Shown here piece after piece: positions 54,119 through 64,000 of a stretch of DNA of 64,000 bases; the stretch's first letter is position 1; each line of letters starts with the position of its first letter. This DNA comes from Pseudomonas parasichuanensis (GTDB lineage Bacteria > Pseudomonadota > Gammaproteobacteria > Pseudomonadales > Pseudomonadaceae), in contig NZ_BQHO01000005.1 of the NCBI RefSeq assembly GCF_021601385.1, positions 62,001-126,000 of the forward strand, written 5' to 3'. Made by a program: the position numbers and the translations under genes. Below the pieces are notes generated by a model. That model was not told the origin of the DNA and did not search any database. It worked only from the letters and a program-made list of their open reading frames with translations.

Positions 54119-54158
54119 TTCGCGGGTAAACCCGCGAGGAGGCCAGATACAGGCAACG

Positions 54159-54193
54159 AAAAAGCCCCGGTTCTCGCGAACCGGGGCTTTTTC
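54159..54193 (-). terminator. Terminator after groEL
   Basis: AAAAAGCCCCGGTTC and GAACCGGGGCTTTTT form a perfect stem with a short loop. Both sides can end with a T run, so it also stops the convergent PAP2 transcript. Confidence 0.92.
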
Positions 54194-54217
54194 ATTACAG
54201 CTGGGGGTAAGGCTGGC

Positions 54218-55864
<1,647 letters not shown>

Positions 55865-55906
55865 TTAATCCTTGGAATTCTTTGGAGTAACGGGAAGTCG
55901 GAGAAA

Positions 55907-56200
55907 TCAGCCTTCGACAACGGCCAGGATTTCGTTCTCGGCCATGACCAGCAGGTCTTCGCCATCGACTTTCACGGTGTTGCTGCCCGAGTAAGGGCCG
56001 AAAACCACTTTGTCACCCACTTTCACGGCCAGCGCGCGAACTTCGCCGTTGTCCAGGATGCGACCGGTGCCGACAGCGACGACTTCGCCGCGGTTCGGTT
56101 TTTCGGCGGCCGAACCCGGCAGGACGATACCGCCAGCGGTTTTCGATTCTTCTTCGCTGCGACGGATAACGACGCGGTCATGCAGAGGACGAAGCTTCAT
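55907..56200 (-). CDS. groS: Co-chaperonin GroES
   Basis: The 97-residue protein starts [18 protein letters not shown] with the mobile loop [13 protein letters not shown]. It caps GroEL. ATG 56200 gives the standard length; an in-frame start ten codons earlier has no support. It is first in the operon, under a sigma-32-type promoter. Confidence 0.97.
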   Translation of the reverse strand: MKLRPLHDRVVIRRSEEESKTAGGIVLPGSAAEKPNRGEVVAVGTGRILDNGEVRALAVKVGDKVVFGPYSGSNTVKVDGEDLLVMAENEILAVVEG

Positions 56201-56347
56201 TGTCGATCTCTCCCAAATAGTGGTTTTCATCGGCCGGTGCCAGCACCGGCGGGTTGATGCGGTCCGGCGTTGCCGGGGGTGGCCCGCGAAGGGCGAACCA
56301 CCTGAGTCATGTCTGGTGTCGCCACCAGAAACCTTGCGGTGACCACA

Positions 56348-56376
56348 TACATGAGGCCGCCTTATTCGATTACAAG
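56348..56376 (-). promoter_or_regulatory. Heat-shock (sigma-32) promoter of groESL
   Basis: On the minus strand CTTGTAA (56370-56376) and CCTCATGTA (56348-56356) are separated by 13 bases, close to the sigma-32 consensus CTTGAAA-N13-CCCCATNTA. The leader to groES is then about 140 nt. Confidence 0.8.
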
Positions 56377-56459
56377 GCTTGATACGGAAAAATTTTCATT
56401 AGGCGCTCAAAACGATTCGTGGGGGTACCGGAGTGCCGCTCCCACGATCACTTGCCTAA

Positions 56460-56921
56460 TTATTTGTCGCGGCGCTCGTACTCGCCTTCGATCACGTTGG
56501 GGCGGTGGCCGGGATCGCGTGGCTGGGCCTGGAACGGGTCGTCCTGGAACGCGCGCTGGCGCAGGGCCTGCTCTTCGGCACGGCGGCGCAGCTTGCCGGC
56601 CACCAGGCGACGGGTGAACGGCAGCAGGCACAGCAGGCCCAGCACGTCACTGATGAAGCCCGGCAGCAGCAACAGGCCACCACCCACCGCCATCATCAGC
56701 CCCTGGAACATTTCTTCGGCAGGCAGCTCGCCGCGTTGCAGGCTCTCGCGGGCACGCAGGGCAGTCGCCAGGCCGGCGACGCGCATTACCAGCACACCCA
56801 GTGCGGAGCCTGCGATGATCAGCAGCAGCGCCGGGAAGAAACCGATGGCGGCGCTGACCTTGACGAAGACGAACAGCTCCAGCACAGGGAAAAGGAGAAA
56901 CAGCAGTAAAAAGGCACGCAT
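56460..56921 (-). CDS. fxsA: FxsA family membrane protein
   Basis: The 153-residue protein has hydrophobic segments at about 2-45 and 75-100, the family pattern FLLFPVLELFVFVKV and LLLLPGFISDVLG, then a charged tail. FxsA in E. coli relieves phage T7 exclusion by F when overproduced; the normal role is unknown. It lies beside groESL, as in other pseudomonads. ATG 56921 follows GAGG. Confidence 0.9.
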   Translation of the reverse strand: MRAFLLLFLLFPVLELFVFVKVSAAIGFFPALLLIIAGSALGVLVMRVAGLATALRARESLQRGELPAEEMFQGLMMAVGGGLLLLPGFISDVLGLLCLLPFTRRLVAGKLRRRAEEQALRQRAFQDDPFQAQPRDPGHRPNVIEGEYERRDK

Positions 56922-56987
56922 CACGAATTCCTCGACGGAAGAACATCTTCCTGTAGGAGCATCAGATGGATGCGTGCAGGCGTTTTT

Positions 56988-57719
56988 TCAACCCTCTGCG
57001 CGCGCCACCGTCGGCCACTGTTCGGCGCGAGCCAGCAGCACCAGGGCTTCGCGGACTTGTGTCGGGGTATTACAAGTTGTCGGGAAGGCCAGCCAGTACA
57101 CCGCCTGGCCGATGCGCAGGTGCATGCCTTCGCTGTCGATGCCGACCATTTCAGCCGCGGTCGCGCTCGGCAGGCCGGTTAGCGCGACATAGTGGGCAAT
57201 CGCATTGGCATGATCGCTGTTCATGTGCTCGATCATGCTCGCTTCGGCAGCGCCAGCAAACGGGTTGGCCAGGGTGACCTGGTCGAGCCAGTGAATCGCA
57301 CCGAAGCCGCCAATATAGCGGTGGCGCACCGGTAGCAGTACCCAAAAGTCGAAATCGTGGGCTTTGTGGTAGTTCGCCGACTCCGGGAAGTAGCGGTAGT
57401 AGCGCGCGGCGGCAGCTTCGATGGCCGCCTCGTCGCTGAGCTTGTGGGCCTCGGCCATCACCGTCAGGCGCCCTACTGCCTGCACGTCCTCGGCCTCACG
57501 CTCGCCCACCAGCAGCGAACACTTGGGGTCCTTCTGCAGGTTGTGGGTGTGCTGGGCGATACGGCTGATAAGAATGACGGGGTGCCCTTCGGCATCGAGG
57601 CAGTAGGGAACCACCGAACCGAACGGGAAACCCGGCATCGACTTGGAATGGGTGGAGAGCACGCCACGGTACTCCTTGAGCAGCAGTTCCCGGGCTGGGC
57701 GCAGGGCATTCGAACTCAC
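56988..57719 (-). CDS. HugZ/HutZ-family protein (pyridoxamine-phosphate-oxidase-like, DUF2470)
   Basis: The 243-residue protein has a split-barrel flavin-binding-like domain (FPFGSVVPYCLDAEGHPVIL) and a C-terminal DUF2470 (MIEHMNSDHANAIAHYVAL). Relatives degrade haem (HugZ, HutZ), but haem activity has not been shown for this one. Translation starts at GTG 57719 after GAGGATC. It is an independent gene next to fxsA. Confidence 0.85.
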   Translation of the reverse strand: MSSNALRPARELLLKEYRGVLSTHSKSMPGFPFGSVVPYCLDAEGHPVILISRIAQHTHNLQKDPKCSLLVGEREAEDVQAVGRLTVMAEAHKLSDEAAIEAAAARYYRYFPESANYHKAHDFDFWVLLPVRHRYIGGFGAIHWLDQVTLANPFAGAAEASMIEHMNSDHANAIAHYVALTGLPSATAAEMVGIDSEGMHLRIGQAVYWLAFPTTCNTPTQVREALVLLARAEQWPTVARAEG

Positions 57720-57850
57720 AGCGAGATCCTCGGCGAATAATAATCAGCTGCAAGTTATAAGCTACATGCGCCAAGAAAAAGCAAGGACCACATTACGTTC
57801 GGACAGTGCGCCCATGCTTGAAGCTTGCCGCTTGAGACTTGCCGCTGCCC

Positions 57851-58858
57851 CTACCAGGTGACGCCGAAACCGGCGGTGTAGCGGGTCTTGTCCAGGTCAC
57901 GATCATCAGTGCCCTTGATCAGGTCTTTTTCCGCCTTGAGGTTGAGCGAAGCCCATTCGGTGACCTTGTAGCGCAGCCCCATTTCCGCATCGAGGGCGTA
58001 GTCGGCGACACCACCAAACGGCTTGCCGACCTCGCCATTGGTGAAGAACTGCACTTTCTTGCCGATCAGGTAACGGGTGTAGTCCCACTTCACGGCCGCG
58101 GCGTAGAAGTTGTCCTTGCCGCCGTCACGGTACTGGTAATCGGTGCGGTTGATCAGCGAGCCCAACGAGAACGCCCCCAACTCGTCATCCCAGAACTGGT
58201 AGCCCGGGCCAGTACCGACGGTGCGCTGGCGCGCCAGTTCTTCGATCTGGTCGCGCTTGTATTCCAGGCGCCCCTGCCAGAACCATTTGTCGGTGATGAA
58301 ACGGTCGAGCGCATATTCCGCGCTCCAGTTGTTGGCGGTGGTGACCTCGTCCTTGCTCTCGCGGTTGTATTCGCCTTCGGCGTTATGCCGCCAGCGACCG
58401 TGGCGCGCGGTGGTCTTGAAGCTGACGTCGTAGTCATCGGTGTCGTTCTCGGCGCGCTTGTAGTCCAGCGCCACGTCGACATTGCCTTTCCACAGGAAGT
58501 CCTCGACCAGCGGGCGGGGCTTCATGATCTGCTCGATGCTGGCCAGCTCCACGGTCTTGGGCTCATCACCGTTGGCCAAGGTCACCTTGCCCGGCTCGGC
58601 AGCCTTGAGTGACTTGGCCTTCTCGCCGCTGTAGGCGTCCTGCTTGACCAGCAACTCCTGGTCGCTCTCAAGGGTCTTTACCTGTTTCCAGTCCAGGGCG
58701 ATGGAACCACCGTATGAGGTCTCCAGCAGCAACTTGCCGCCATCGAAAACGGTGATCTTGCCACTGAGTCGATCGCCGTTCTTCATCCACACGGTATCGG
58801 CCAACGCCGGGGCGCAAAGGGAAACAGCGAAGAAGCAGAGCAGGATTCTTGAGAGCAT
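57851..58858 (-). CDS. DUF481 outer-membrane-type protein (YdiY family)
   Basis: The 335-residue protein has a signal peptide (MLSRILLCFFAVSLCAPALA), a small N-terminal beta domain (DTVWMKNGDRLSGKI), a linker, and a C-terminal beta-barrel ending in AGFGVTW, with aromatic last residue as in outer-membrane proteins. E. coli YdiY is the relative. Function unknown. ATG 58858 is chosen since the signal peptide starts there; a longer frame to 59410 is a shadow. Confidence 0.87.
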   Translation of the reverse strand: MLSRILLCFFAVSLCAPALADTVWMKNGDRLSGKITVFDGGKLLLETSYGGSIALDWKQVKTLESDQELLVKQDAYSGEKAKSLKAAEPGKVTLANGDEPKTVELASIEQIMKPRPLVEDFLWKGNVDVALDYKRAENDTDDYDVSFKTTARHGRWRHNAEGEYNRESKDEVTTANNWSAEYALDRFITDKWFWQGRLEYKRDQIEELARQRTVGTGPGYQFWDDELGAFSLGSLINRTDYQYRDGGKDNFYAAAVKWDYTRYLIGKKVQFFTNGEVGKPFGGVADYALDAEMGLRYKVTEWASLNLKAEKDLIKGTDDRDLDKTRYTAGFGVTW

Positions 58859-59011
58859 AAGTGGACTACGGATTCGATTTGCCGAAAAAAGCCGGGCATT
58901 ATCCAGATGCCCACGCCATGAGCAAGGACAGACCCAGACCATGCCGATGAGTTCCACTCTTATTTGCCGTTGCCATCCGTCCGGTTTCATCCACAGGCCA
59001 AGGGGGCTCTG

Positions 59012-59365
59012 ATGTCTGCCGCCTCTGCTGCCCCACCGGAAGATGCCGAAGCCCGACGAATGGCACTGTATTCGGTGCTCGGCCAGGTACCGCCAGGCAA
59101 GGTGGTCAGCTACGGCCAGCTCGCCGAGCTTGCTGGCCTTGGCCGCGCAGCCCGCTGGGTGGGCCGCACCCTCGGGCAGCTGCCCACGGACACCCGCCTG
59201 CCGTGGCACCGGGTGCTCGGTGCGGGCGGGCGCCTGAGCCTGGCGCTGGGCACCCCTTCTGGCGACGAACAGCGCGCCCGTCTGCGCGCAGAAGGCGTGA
59301 ATGTAGCCAATAATCGTGTGGATATGGCGCGCCATGGCTGGCGCCCGATGGAGCACAGCGGTTAG
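59012..59365 (+). CDS. Alkyltransferase-like protein (ATL) of the MGMT family
   Basis: The 117-residue protein has the MGMT DNA-binding fold, but the active-site PCHR is PWHR (TRLPWHRVLGAGG, around residue 68). Replacement of Cys by Trp defines ATL proteins, which bind O6-alkylguanine and pass it to nucleotide excision repair without alkyl transfer. ATG 59012 follows an AAGGGGG site. It is followed 43 bases later by ampG. Confidence 0.9.
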   Translation: MSAASAAPPEDAEARRMALYSVLGQVPPGKVVSYGQLAELAGLGRAARWVGRTLGQLPTDTRLPWHRVLGAGGRLSLALGTPSGDEQRARLRAEGVNVANNRVDMARHGWRPMEHSG

Positions 59366-59408
59366 AGTGCGCGCTTTGTTTTCGCAAACTTGAGGCAGAT
59401 GTTGGCCC

Positions 59409-60959
59409 ATGCCCCGTAAAACCTGGCGCGCTGCGCTCGCTGCCTATGCCAGCCCGTCAACCCTGGTACTTTTGCTGCTCGGATTCGCCGCCGGCCTGCC
59501 GTACATGCTGGTCTTCTCGACCCTTTCGGTGTGGCTGCGCGAAGCCGGCGTGGCGCGCGAAACCATCGGTTACGCCAGCCTGATCGGCTTGGCGTATGCC
59601 TTCAAGTGGGTGTGGTCTCCCCTGCTCGACCAATGGCGCTTGCCGCTGCTCGGCGGCATGGGCCGCCGTCGTTCGTGGTTGCTGCTGTCGCAAGTGCTGG
59701 TTGTGGTAGGCCTGGTCGGCATGGGCTTCTGCGACCCACAGAAGCACCTGTCGTGGCTGATCGCGCTGGCAGTGCTGGTGGCCTTTGCCTCGGCCACCCA
59801 GGACATCGCCGTCGACGCCTACCGCCTGGAAATCGCCGACGACCAGCGCCAGGCCGCACTGGCCGCCAGCTACATGGCCGGCTACCGGGTCGCGGCCCTG
59901 CTGGCCACGGCCGGCGCGCTGTTCTTCGCCGAGTGGTTCGGCTCTACCGGCTTCAGCTACCTGCATCAAGCCTGGACCGGCACCTACGTGCTGTTCGGTG
60001 TGCTGATGCTGCCGGCGGTGTTCACCACACTGATCATGCGTGAACCCCCGGTGCCGCTGCGCACCCAACTGTCGGCGGCACGCTACGGGCTGATGCACCA
60101 ACTGGCGTCGGTGTTCGTGCTGATCATCCTGCTGGTTTCGGTACCCGCCAGTTTCACCCAGATGTTCAACACCGACTGGGCCAGCGTGCTGTTCGGCGAT
60201 GCAACCCCGCTCGACCTGCTGCTCGAAGACCGCGCCTTCCTGCGCCTGCTGCTCTATGCACTGCTGAGCTGGGCGTGCCTGTCGTCCCTCGGCCGTCGTG
60301 GCCTGGCCCCGGTGCTCACCCCGGTCAACGACTTCATCGCCCGCTACCGCTGGCAGGCCCTGCTGCTGCTCGGGCTGATCGCCACCTACCGGATGTCCGA
60401 CACGGTGATGGGCGTGATGGCCAACGTGTTCTACATCGACATGGGCTTCACCAAGGACCAGATCGCCAGCGTCAGCAAGATCTTCGGCCTGATCATGACC
60501 TTGGTCGGCGCCGGTGCCGGCGGCCTGCTGATCGTGCGTTTCGGCATCCTGCCGATCCTGTTCATCGGCGGCGCGGCCTCGGCGGCGACCAACATCCTGT
60601 TCCTGATGCTGGCCGACATGGGGCCGAACCTGGAAATGCTGGTGGTGACCATCTCGCTGGACAACTTCAGCTCGGGCCTGGCCACCTCGGCGTTCGTCGC
60701 CTACCTGTCGAGCCTGACCAACCTGAAGTTCTCGGCCACGCAATACGCGCTGCTCAGCTCGATCATGCTGCTGCTGCCGCGCTTGATCGGCGGCTATTCG
60801 GGGGTGATGGTGGAGAAGTTCGGCTACCACGACTTCTTCCTGATCACTGCCCTGCTGGGCGTGCCGACGTTGATCCTGATCGCCCTGCACTGGCGCCAGG
60901 AGGTCGGACGGGGAAAGCCGGTGCCGGTTCAGAGCCCGGCGGCTGAGCAGCAGCCCTGA
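59409..60959 (+). CDS. ampG: Muropeptide permease AmpG
   Basis: The 516-residue MFS protein has about 14 hydrophobic segments and the AmpG pattern GFAAGLPYMLVFSTLSVWL, WSPLLDQW and ATQDIAVDAYR. It imports GlcNAc-anhydro-MurNAc peptides for wall recycling and feeds the AmpR-AmpC signal. It lies close to mscS and yajQ, as in P. aeruginosa. REP sequences follow. Confidence 0.93.
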   Translation: MPRKTWRAALAAYASPSTLVLLLLGFAAGLPYMLVFSTLSVWLREAGVARETIGYASLIGLAYAFKWVWSPLLDQWRLPLLGGMGRRRSWLLLSQVLVVVGLVGMGFCDPQKHLSWLIALAVLVAFASATQDIAVDAYRLEIADDQRQAALAASYMAGYRVAALLATAGALFFAEWFGSTGFSYLHQAWTGTYVLFGVLMLPAVFTTLIMREPPVPLRTQLSAARYGLMHQLASVFVLIILLVSVPASFTQMFNTDWASVLFGDATPLDLLLEDRAFLRLLLYALLSWACLSSLGRRGLAPVLTPVNDFIARYRWQALLLLGLIATYRMSDTVMGVMANVFYIDMGFTKDQIASVSKIFGLIMTLVGAGAGGLLIVRFGILPILFIGGAASAATNILFLMLADMGPNLEMLVVTISLDNFSSGLATSAFVAYLSSLTNLKFSATQYALLSSIMLLLPRLIGGYSGVMVEKFGYHDFFLITALLGVPTLILIALHWRQEVGRGKPVPVQSPAAEQQP

Positions 60960-60979
60960 TCACCGAGGGGCGCTATGCG

Positions 60980-61057
60980 CCCCTTTTCGCGGCACAAGGC
61001 CGCTCCTACAGGGAATCCACGGTCTCCTGTAGGAGCGGCCTTGTGCCGCGAAAAGGG
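60980..61057. repeat. REP pair (GTAGGAGCGG class)
   Basis: Arms 60980-61012 and 61026-61057 are 32-bp perfect inverted copies ending in CCCTTTTCGCGGCAC. They lie between the convergent ampG and MdfA-like genes. Confidence 0.9.
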
Positions 61058-61113
61058 CTGCAAAGCAGCCCCAAGGATCTAAAGGTAACGCACACCAGCA
61101 AGGCTGGTAGCAA

Positions 61114-62358
61114 TCACTGCGCCACAGCCCCTTCCCCCGGCCGCCGGCCCACCACGAACCACAACGGCCACAGCGCCAGCGCCCCTGCCATGCCAGCCGC
61201 CAGGGCAAAGTGCATCAGGCTCGCCCCTGCCCCCAGCATCGCCAGCAACGCGCCACCCAGCCCCAACAGGGCAATGGTGATCATCCCCAACATGGCCGAT
61301 ACCAGGCCCTTGCTCTGCTCGCTGGCGAACAAGGTCATGCGGTACAGCACCGCATTGGCCACGCCCAAGCCAAGGGCGTACAGGGACATGCCGGCGACCA
61401 CGCTGGTCACCGTCGGCCAGTACCAGGTGGCCAGCACCATCAGGCTCAGGCCGGCCAGGTAGGGCCACAGCGCACCACGTACCAGTGCAGGCAGCGGGTA
61501 GCGGTCGGCGATGCGGTTGATGATCAGGTTGCCGAGGATCAACCCGGCGAACACCGGCAACTGCCACAGGGCGTATTCCATGGTGCTCAAGCCTTCGTCG
61601 TGGATCAGCAGCACCGGCGACAGGCCAATCCAGCCGATCAGCGGCAAACCGACCAGGCCCAGCGCCGCGCTGCCCGCGACAAACCGGCGGTTGGCCAGCA
61701 GCTGGCCATAGCCGGCCAACAGCGGCAGCAGGTGGATCGGCGTGAACGGCAGGCGCGAGCCGTCGCGGCGCTCCACCCCCAGGGTTTCCGGCATCAAGCG
61801 GTACAGCAGCCCCCAGCACAGCACCGCCCCGAGGGCGAACGCCACGAACAGCCAGCGCCAGTCCAGCCACTGCAGCATCAGGGTACCCACCAGCGGCCCG
61901 AGCAGCGGCGACAGTAATGCAATGTTGGCCAGCAAGGCCATCATGCGCACCGCGTCGGCCTCGCTGAACGCCTCGTTGAGGGCCGGGTAACTGACCGTGA
62001 CCACGAAGCCCAGGCCGATGCCCTGCAGCAGGCGCAGCAGGTTGAACAAGCCGATGTCATGTACCCAGAACGTCGCCAGGCACGCCACGCCGAAGAACAG
62101 GCAACCCGTCAGCAGCAACGGGCGTCGGCCGTAACGGTCGGCCAACGGGCCGATCAGCCATTGCAGCACCACCCCACCCAGCAGGTACAGGTTGAGGGCG
62201 TGAGGGATGAATTCCGGGCTGGCGTCCAGATCGCCAACCACGACCGGCATGGCGGGCATGACGGCGTCGCTGGCCAGGTAGGTCAGCAGCTCGAACAGCG
62301 CCAGGGTCAGGCCGAACAGCAAGGCGCGCACGGGGGTGATGTACAGCAGTGGTTTCAT
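61114..62358 (-). CDS. MFS multidrug transporter, MdfA-like
   Basis: The 414-residue 12-helix protein has acidic residues in helix 1 placed as in MdfA (FELLTYLASDAVMPAMPVV, Glu23 and Asp31) and loop GPLADRYGRRPLL. MdfA-type pumps export neutral and cationic drugs by proton antiport. There is no neighbouring regulator. It stands between two REP pairs. Confidence 0.88.
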   Translation of the reverse strand: MKPLLYITPVRALLFGLTLALFELLTYLASDAVMPAMPVVVGDLDASPEFIPHALNLYLLGGVVLQWLIGPLADRYGRRPLLLTGCLFFGVACLATFWVHDIGLFNLLRLLQGIGLGFVVTVSYPALNEAFSEADAVRMMALLANIALLSPLLGPLVGTLMLQWLDWRWLFVAFALGAVLCWGLLYRLMPETLGVERRDGSRLPFTPIHLLPLLAGYGQLLANRRFVAGSAALGLVGLPLIGWIGLSPVLLIHDEGLSTMEYALWQLPVFAGLILGNLIINRIADRYPLPALVRGALWPYLAGLSLMVLATWYWPTVTSVVAGMSLYALGLGVANAVLYRMTLFASEQSKGLVSAMLGMITIALLGLGGALLAMLGAGASLMHFALAAGMAGALALWPLWFVVGRRPGEGAVAQ

Positions 62359-62460
62359 GATCAGTATCAGGTGGGAACGGGTGGGGTCAGGCTATATGCC
62401 AGAAATGACGGCGGATTGCTGTGAGCAAGTGTAAGGGGCAGAAATAGCCGGGGCCGCTGT

Positions 62461-62538
62461 GCGCCCCTTCGCGGGTAAACCCGCTCCCACAGGGTTCACG
62501 CCTAACCTGTGGGAGCGGGTTTACCCGCGAAGGGGCGC
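62461..62538. repeat. REP pair (CGCGGG class)
   Basis: Arms 62461-62493 and 62506-62538 are perfect inverted copies, GCGCCCCTTCGCGGGTAAAC and complement. They follow the mscS stop. Confidence 0.9.
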
Positions 62539-62565
62539 GCAGCGGCCCCGGCTGTCGAAGCAGGT

Positions 62566-63405
62566 TTATTGCAGGGCAGTCTCCTGCACCACACGGATCA
62601 CTCGCTGCGGAAAGGGAATGTCGATCCCTTCGGCCTTGAGTCGGTCACGGGCATGCTCGTTGAGCATGAACATCACGTCCCAGTAGTCGGCGGTCTTGGT
62701 CCAGATGCGCAGCGACACAGTGATCGAACTGTCACCGAGGGTCGACACCACCGCCTGCGGCGCCGGATCCTGCAGCACCCGCGGGTCCTGGGCCAGCTCC
62801 AGCAACACATTGCGCGCCTTCTGCAGGTCGGCCTCATAGTCGACACCCACGTCGAACACCACCTTGCGGGTGGGCTGACGGTTGGTGTTGGTGATGATGC
62901 CGTTGGACAGGCTGCCGTTGGGCATGATCACCGTCTTGTTGTCACCGGTGCGCAGCACGGTGTGGAAGATCTGGATGCTGTCCACGGTGCCCGCGACGCC
63001 CTGGGCTTCGATCCAGTCGCCGATGCGGAACGGGCGGAACATCAGGATCAGCACGCCGCCGGCGAAGTTCGCCAGGCTGCCCTGCAAGGCCAGACCGATG
63101 GCCAGGCCCGCGGCACCGATGGCGGCGACGAACGAGGTGGTCTCGATGCCGATCATCGACGCCACGCTGACCATCAACAGTACTTTCAGCACGATGTTGG
63201 CCAGGGTGCTGATGAAGCCCTGCAACGCCGCGTCGGCTTTCAGGCCAACCAGTTTGCCCAGCCGCTCGCTGACTCGGCTGATGATCCACCAGCCAATCGC
63301 CAGCGTCAGCAAGGCCAGCAGCAGGCGGCTGCCATATTCCATGATCAGCGGTACCCAAGTCTGCGACTGGCGGACCAGCTGGTCGACCTCTGCATTCAAA
63401 TCCAT
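62566..63405 (-). CDS. Mechanosensitive channel, MscS family
   Basis: The 279-residue protein has three N-terminal helices, the pore helix GAAGLAIGLALQGSLANFAG and the beta domain signature FRPFRIGDWIE. It opens under membrane tension on osmotic downshock. Length is close to E. coli MscS. It lies 118 bases downstream of yajQ on the same strand. Confidence 0.94.
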   Translation of the reverse strand: MDLNAEVDQLVRQSQTWVPLIMEYGSRLLLALLTLAIGWWIISRVSERLGKLVGLKADAALQGFISTLANIVLKVLLMVSVASMIGIETTSFVAAIGAAGLAIGLALQGSLANFAGGVLILMFRPFRIGDWIEAQGVAGTVDSIQIFHTVLRTGDNKTVIMPNGSLSNGIITNTNRQPTRKVVFDVGVDYEADLQKARNVLLELAQDPRVLQDPAPQAVVSTLGDSSITVSLRIWTKTADYWDVMFMLNEHARDRLKAEGIDIPFPQRVIRVVQETALQ

Positions 63406-63522
63406 CGTCTTGCTCTCCTGATGCCAAGCGGCAAAAAATCATTGAAACGGGCCGCACAGCATTCAGCGACCGCAGGAACCGATGGACATCATTGAGCCAT
63501 CAAGGTTCCTGCCCTGCCCCGA

Positions 63523-64000
63523 TCAGTCGCGGAAGTTGTTGAACTGCAGCGGCATGTCGAACTCTTTGGCGCGCAGTGCAGCGATCGCCTCTTGCAGGTC
63601 GTCACGCTTCTTGCCGGTGACACGTACCTGCTCGCCCTGGATCGAGGCCTGGACCTTGAGCTTGGCGTCCTTGATGTGGGCAACGATCTTTTTCGCCAGG
63701 TCCTTGTCGATGCCTTCGCGGAACTTGGCTTCCTGCTTCATCTCCTTGCCGGACGGATAGGCGTCCTTCACTTCCAGGCACTTGACGTCGATCTTGCGCT
63801 TGACCAGAGCCAGACGCAGGATTTCGACCATCGCCTCGAGCTGGAACTCGGCCTCGGCGGTCAGCAGCACGGTCTGCTCCTTGTCCTTGAACTCGATAGT
63901 GCCCTTGCCCTTGAGGTCATAGCGGCGGTCCAGTTCCTTCACCGCGTTGTCCACGGCGTTGGTGACTTCGTGCTTGTCCAGTTCCGATACCACGTCGAAC
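63523..64000 (-). CDS. yajQ: YajQ-family nucleotide-binding protein (5' end outside window)
   Basis: The visible 159 codons start within [16 protein letters not shown] and contain all the rest of a protein of normal YajQ length (about 161). The first two or three codons, probably MPS, lie beyond position 64000. YajQ proteins bind c-di-GMP and nucleic acids; in Xanthomonas a homologue is a c-di-GMP effector. The presumed GTG at 63993 is an internal codon, not the start. Confidence 0.95.
   Translation of the reverse strand, partial: FDVVSELDKHEVTNAVDNAVKELDRRYDLKGKGTIEFKDKEQTVLLTAEAEFQLEAMVEILRLALVKRKIDVKCLEVKDAYPSGKEMKQEAKFREGIDKDLAKKIVAHIKDAKLKVQASIQGEQVRVTGKKRDDLQEAIAALRAKEFDMPLQFNNFRD

Overview
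The window is Pseudomonas chromosome, most likely from the P. putida group. It is GC-rich, carries many paired REP-type palindromes between genes, and holds gene blocks typical of that group: ttgR-ttgABC, the pca (beta-ketoadipate) cluster, sodB-bifA, an imelysin/di-haem cluster next to mexVW, colRS with its companions, groESL, ampG and yajQ. No rRNA, tRNA, phage, insertion sequence or CRISPR array was seen. It reads as core genome with some lineage-specific genes at the left end.

Layout. 0-5.6 kb: a thiamine-diphosphate decarboxylase (aruI-like) divergent from a LysR regulator, a small NAD(P)-binding protein, and an exported metallo-beta-lactamase-fold protein divergent from a second LysR. 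5.8-15.5 kb: a 57-residue exported peptide, an oxaloacetate decarboxylase-like enzyme, an MFS exporter, then ttgR divergent from ttgABC, with the TtgR operator readable and a terminator after ttgC. 15.7-19.4 kb: an OprD/BenF-like porin, a LysR, a Crp/Fnr regulator and a DUF962 (Mpo1-like) membrane protein. 19.5-29.2 kb: pcaR-K-I-J-F-T-B-D-C, all on the minus strand, covering carboxymuconate to succinyl-CoA plus acetyl-CoA, with PcaR boxes before pcaI, pcaK and pcaR. pcaHG is not here.

29.2-31.8 kb: a structured intergenic region with a candidate small RNA and a palindrome-rich leader, a small hypothetical gene, and a Pit phosphate transporter. 31.8-35.4 kb: a coiled-coil membrane protein, an extended SDR, and argP divergent from a LysE/ArgO exporter. 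35.8-44 kb: sodB, bifA, then a probably Fur-controlled set (imelysin lipoprotein, di-haem cytochrome, second imelysin-like lipoprotein, DUF1513). 44.2-48.4 kb: mexVW-like RND pump without an outer-membrane gene.

48.4-49.5 kb has no credible gene. It holds a hexanucleotide microsatellite, then two inverted arms of about 267 bp bracketing an 11-bp minisatellite and a REP pair. This is the oddest stretch of the window. 49.5-54.1 kb: colR-colS-methyltransferase-inaA-small exported protein on the minus strand, and a divergent PAP2 phosphatase preceded by a perfect ColR box. 54.2-64 kb: groEL/groES with a sigma-32-type promoter, fxsA, a HugZ-family protein, a DUF481 protein, an alkyltransferase-like protein, ampG, an MdfA-like exporter, an MscS channel and yajQ, whose first codons lie beyond the window.

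The genes fall into four themes: envelope and efflux defence (ttgABC, mexVW, colRS and its targets, MFS exporters), aromatic catabolism (pca, BenF-like porin), iron/oxidative physiology (sodB, imelysin cluster, HugZ), and housekeeping (groESL, ampG, mscS, yajQ). I found no clear unknown defence or mobile system. The best leads are the inverted-repeat/minisatellite locus, the candidate small RNA beside pcaR, the uncharacterised small exported proteins, and several well-formed inverted repeats that look like regulator sites.
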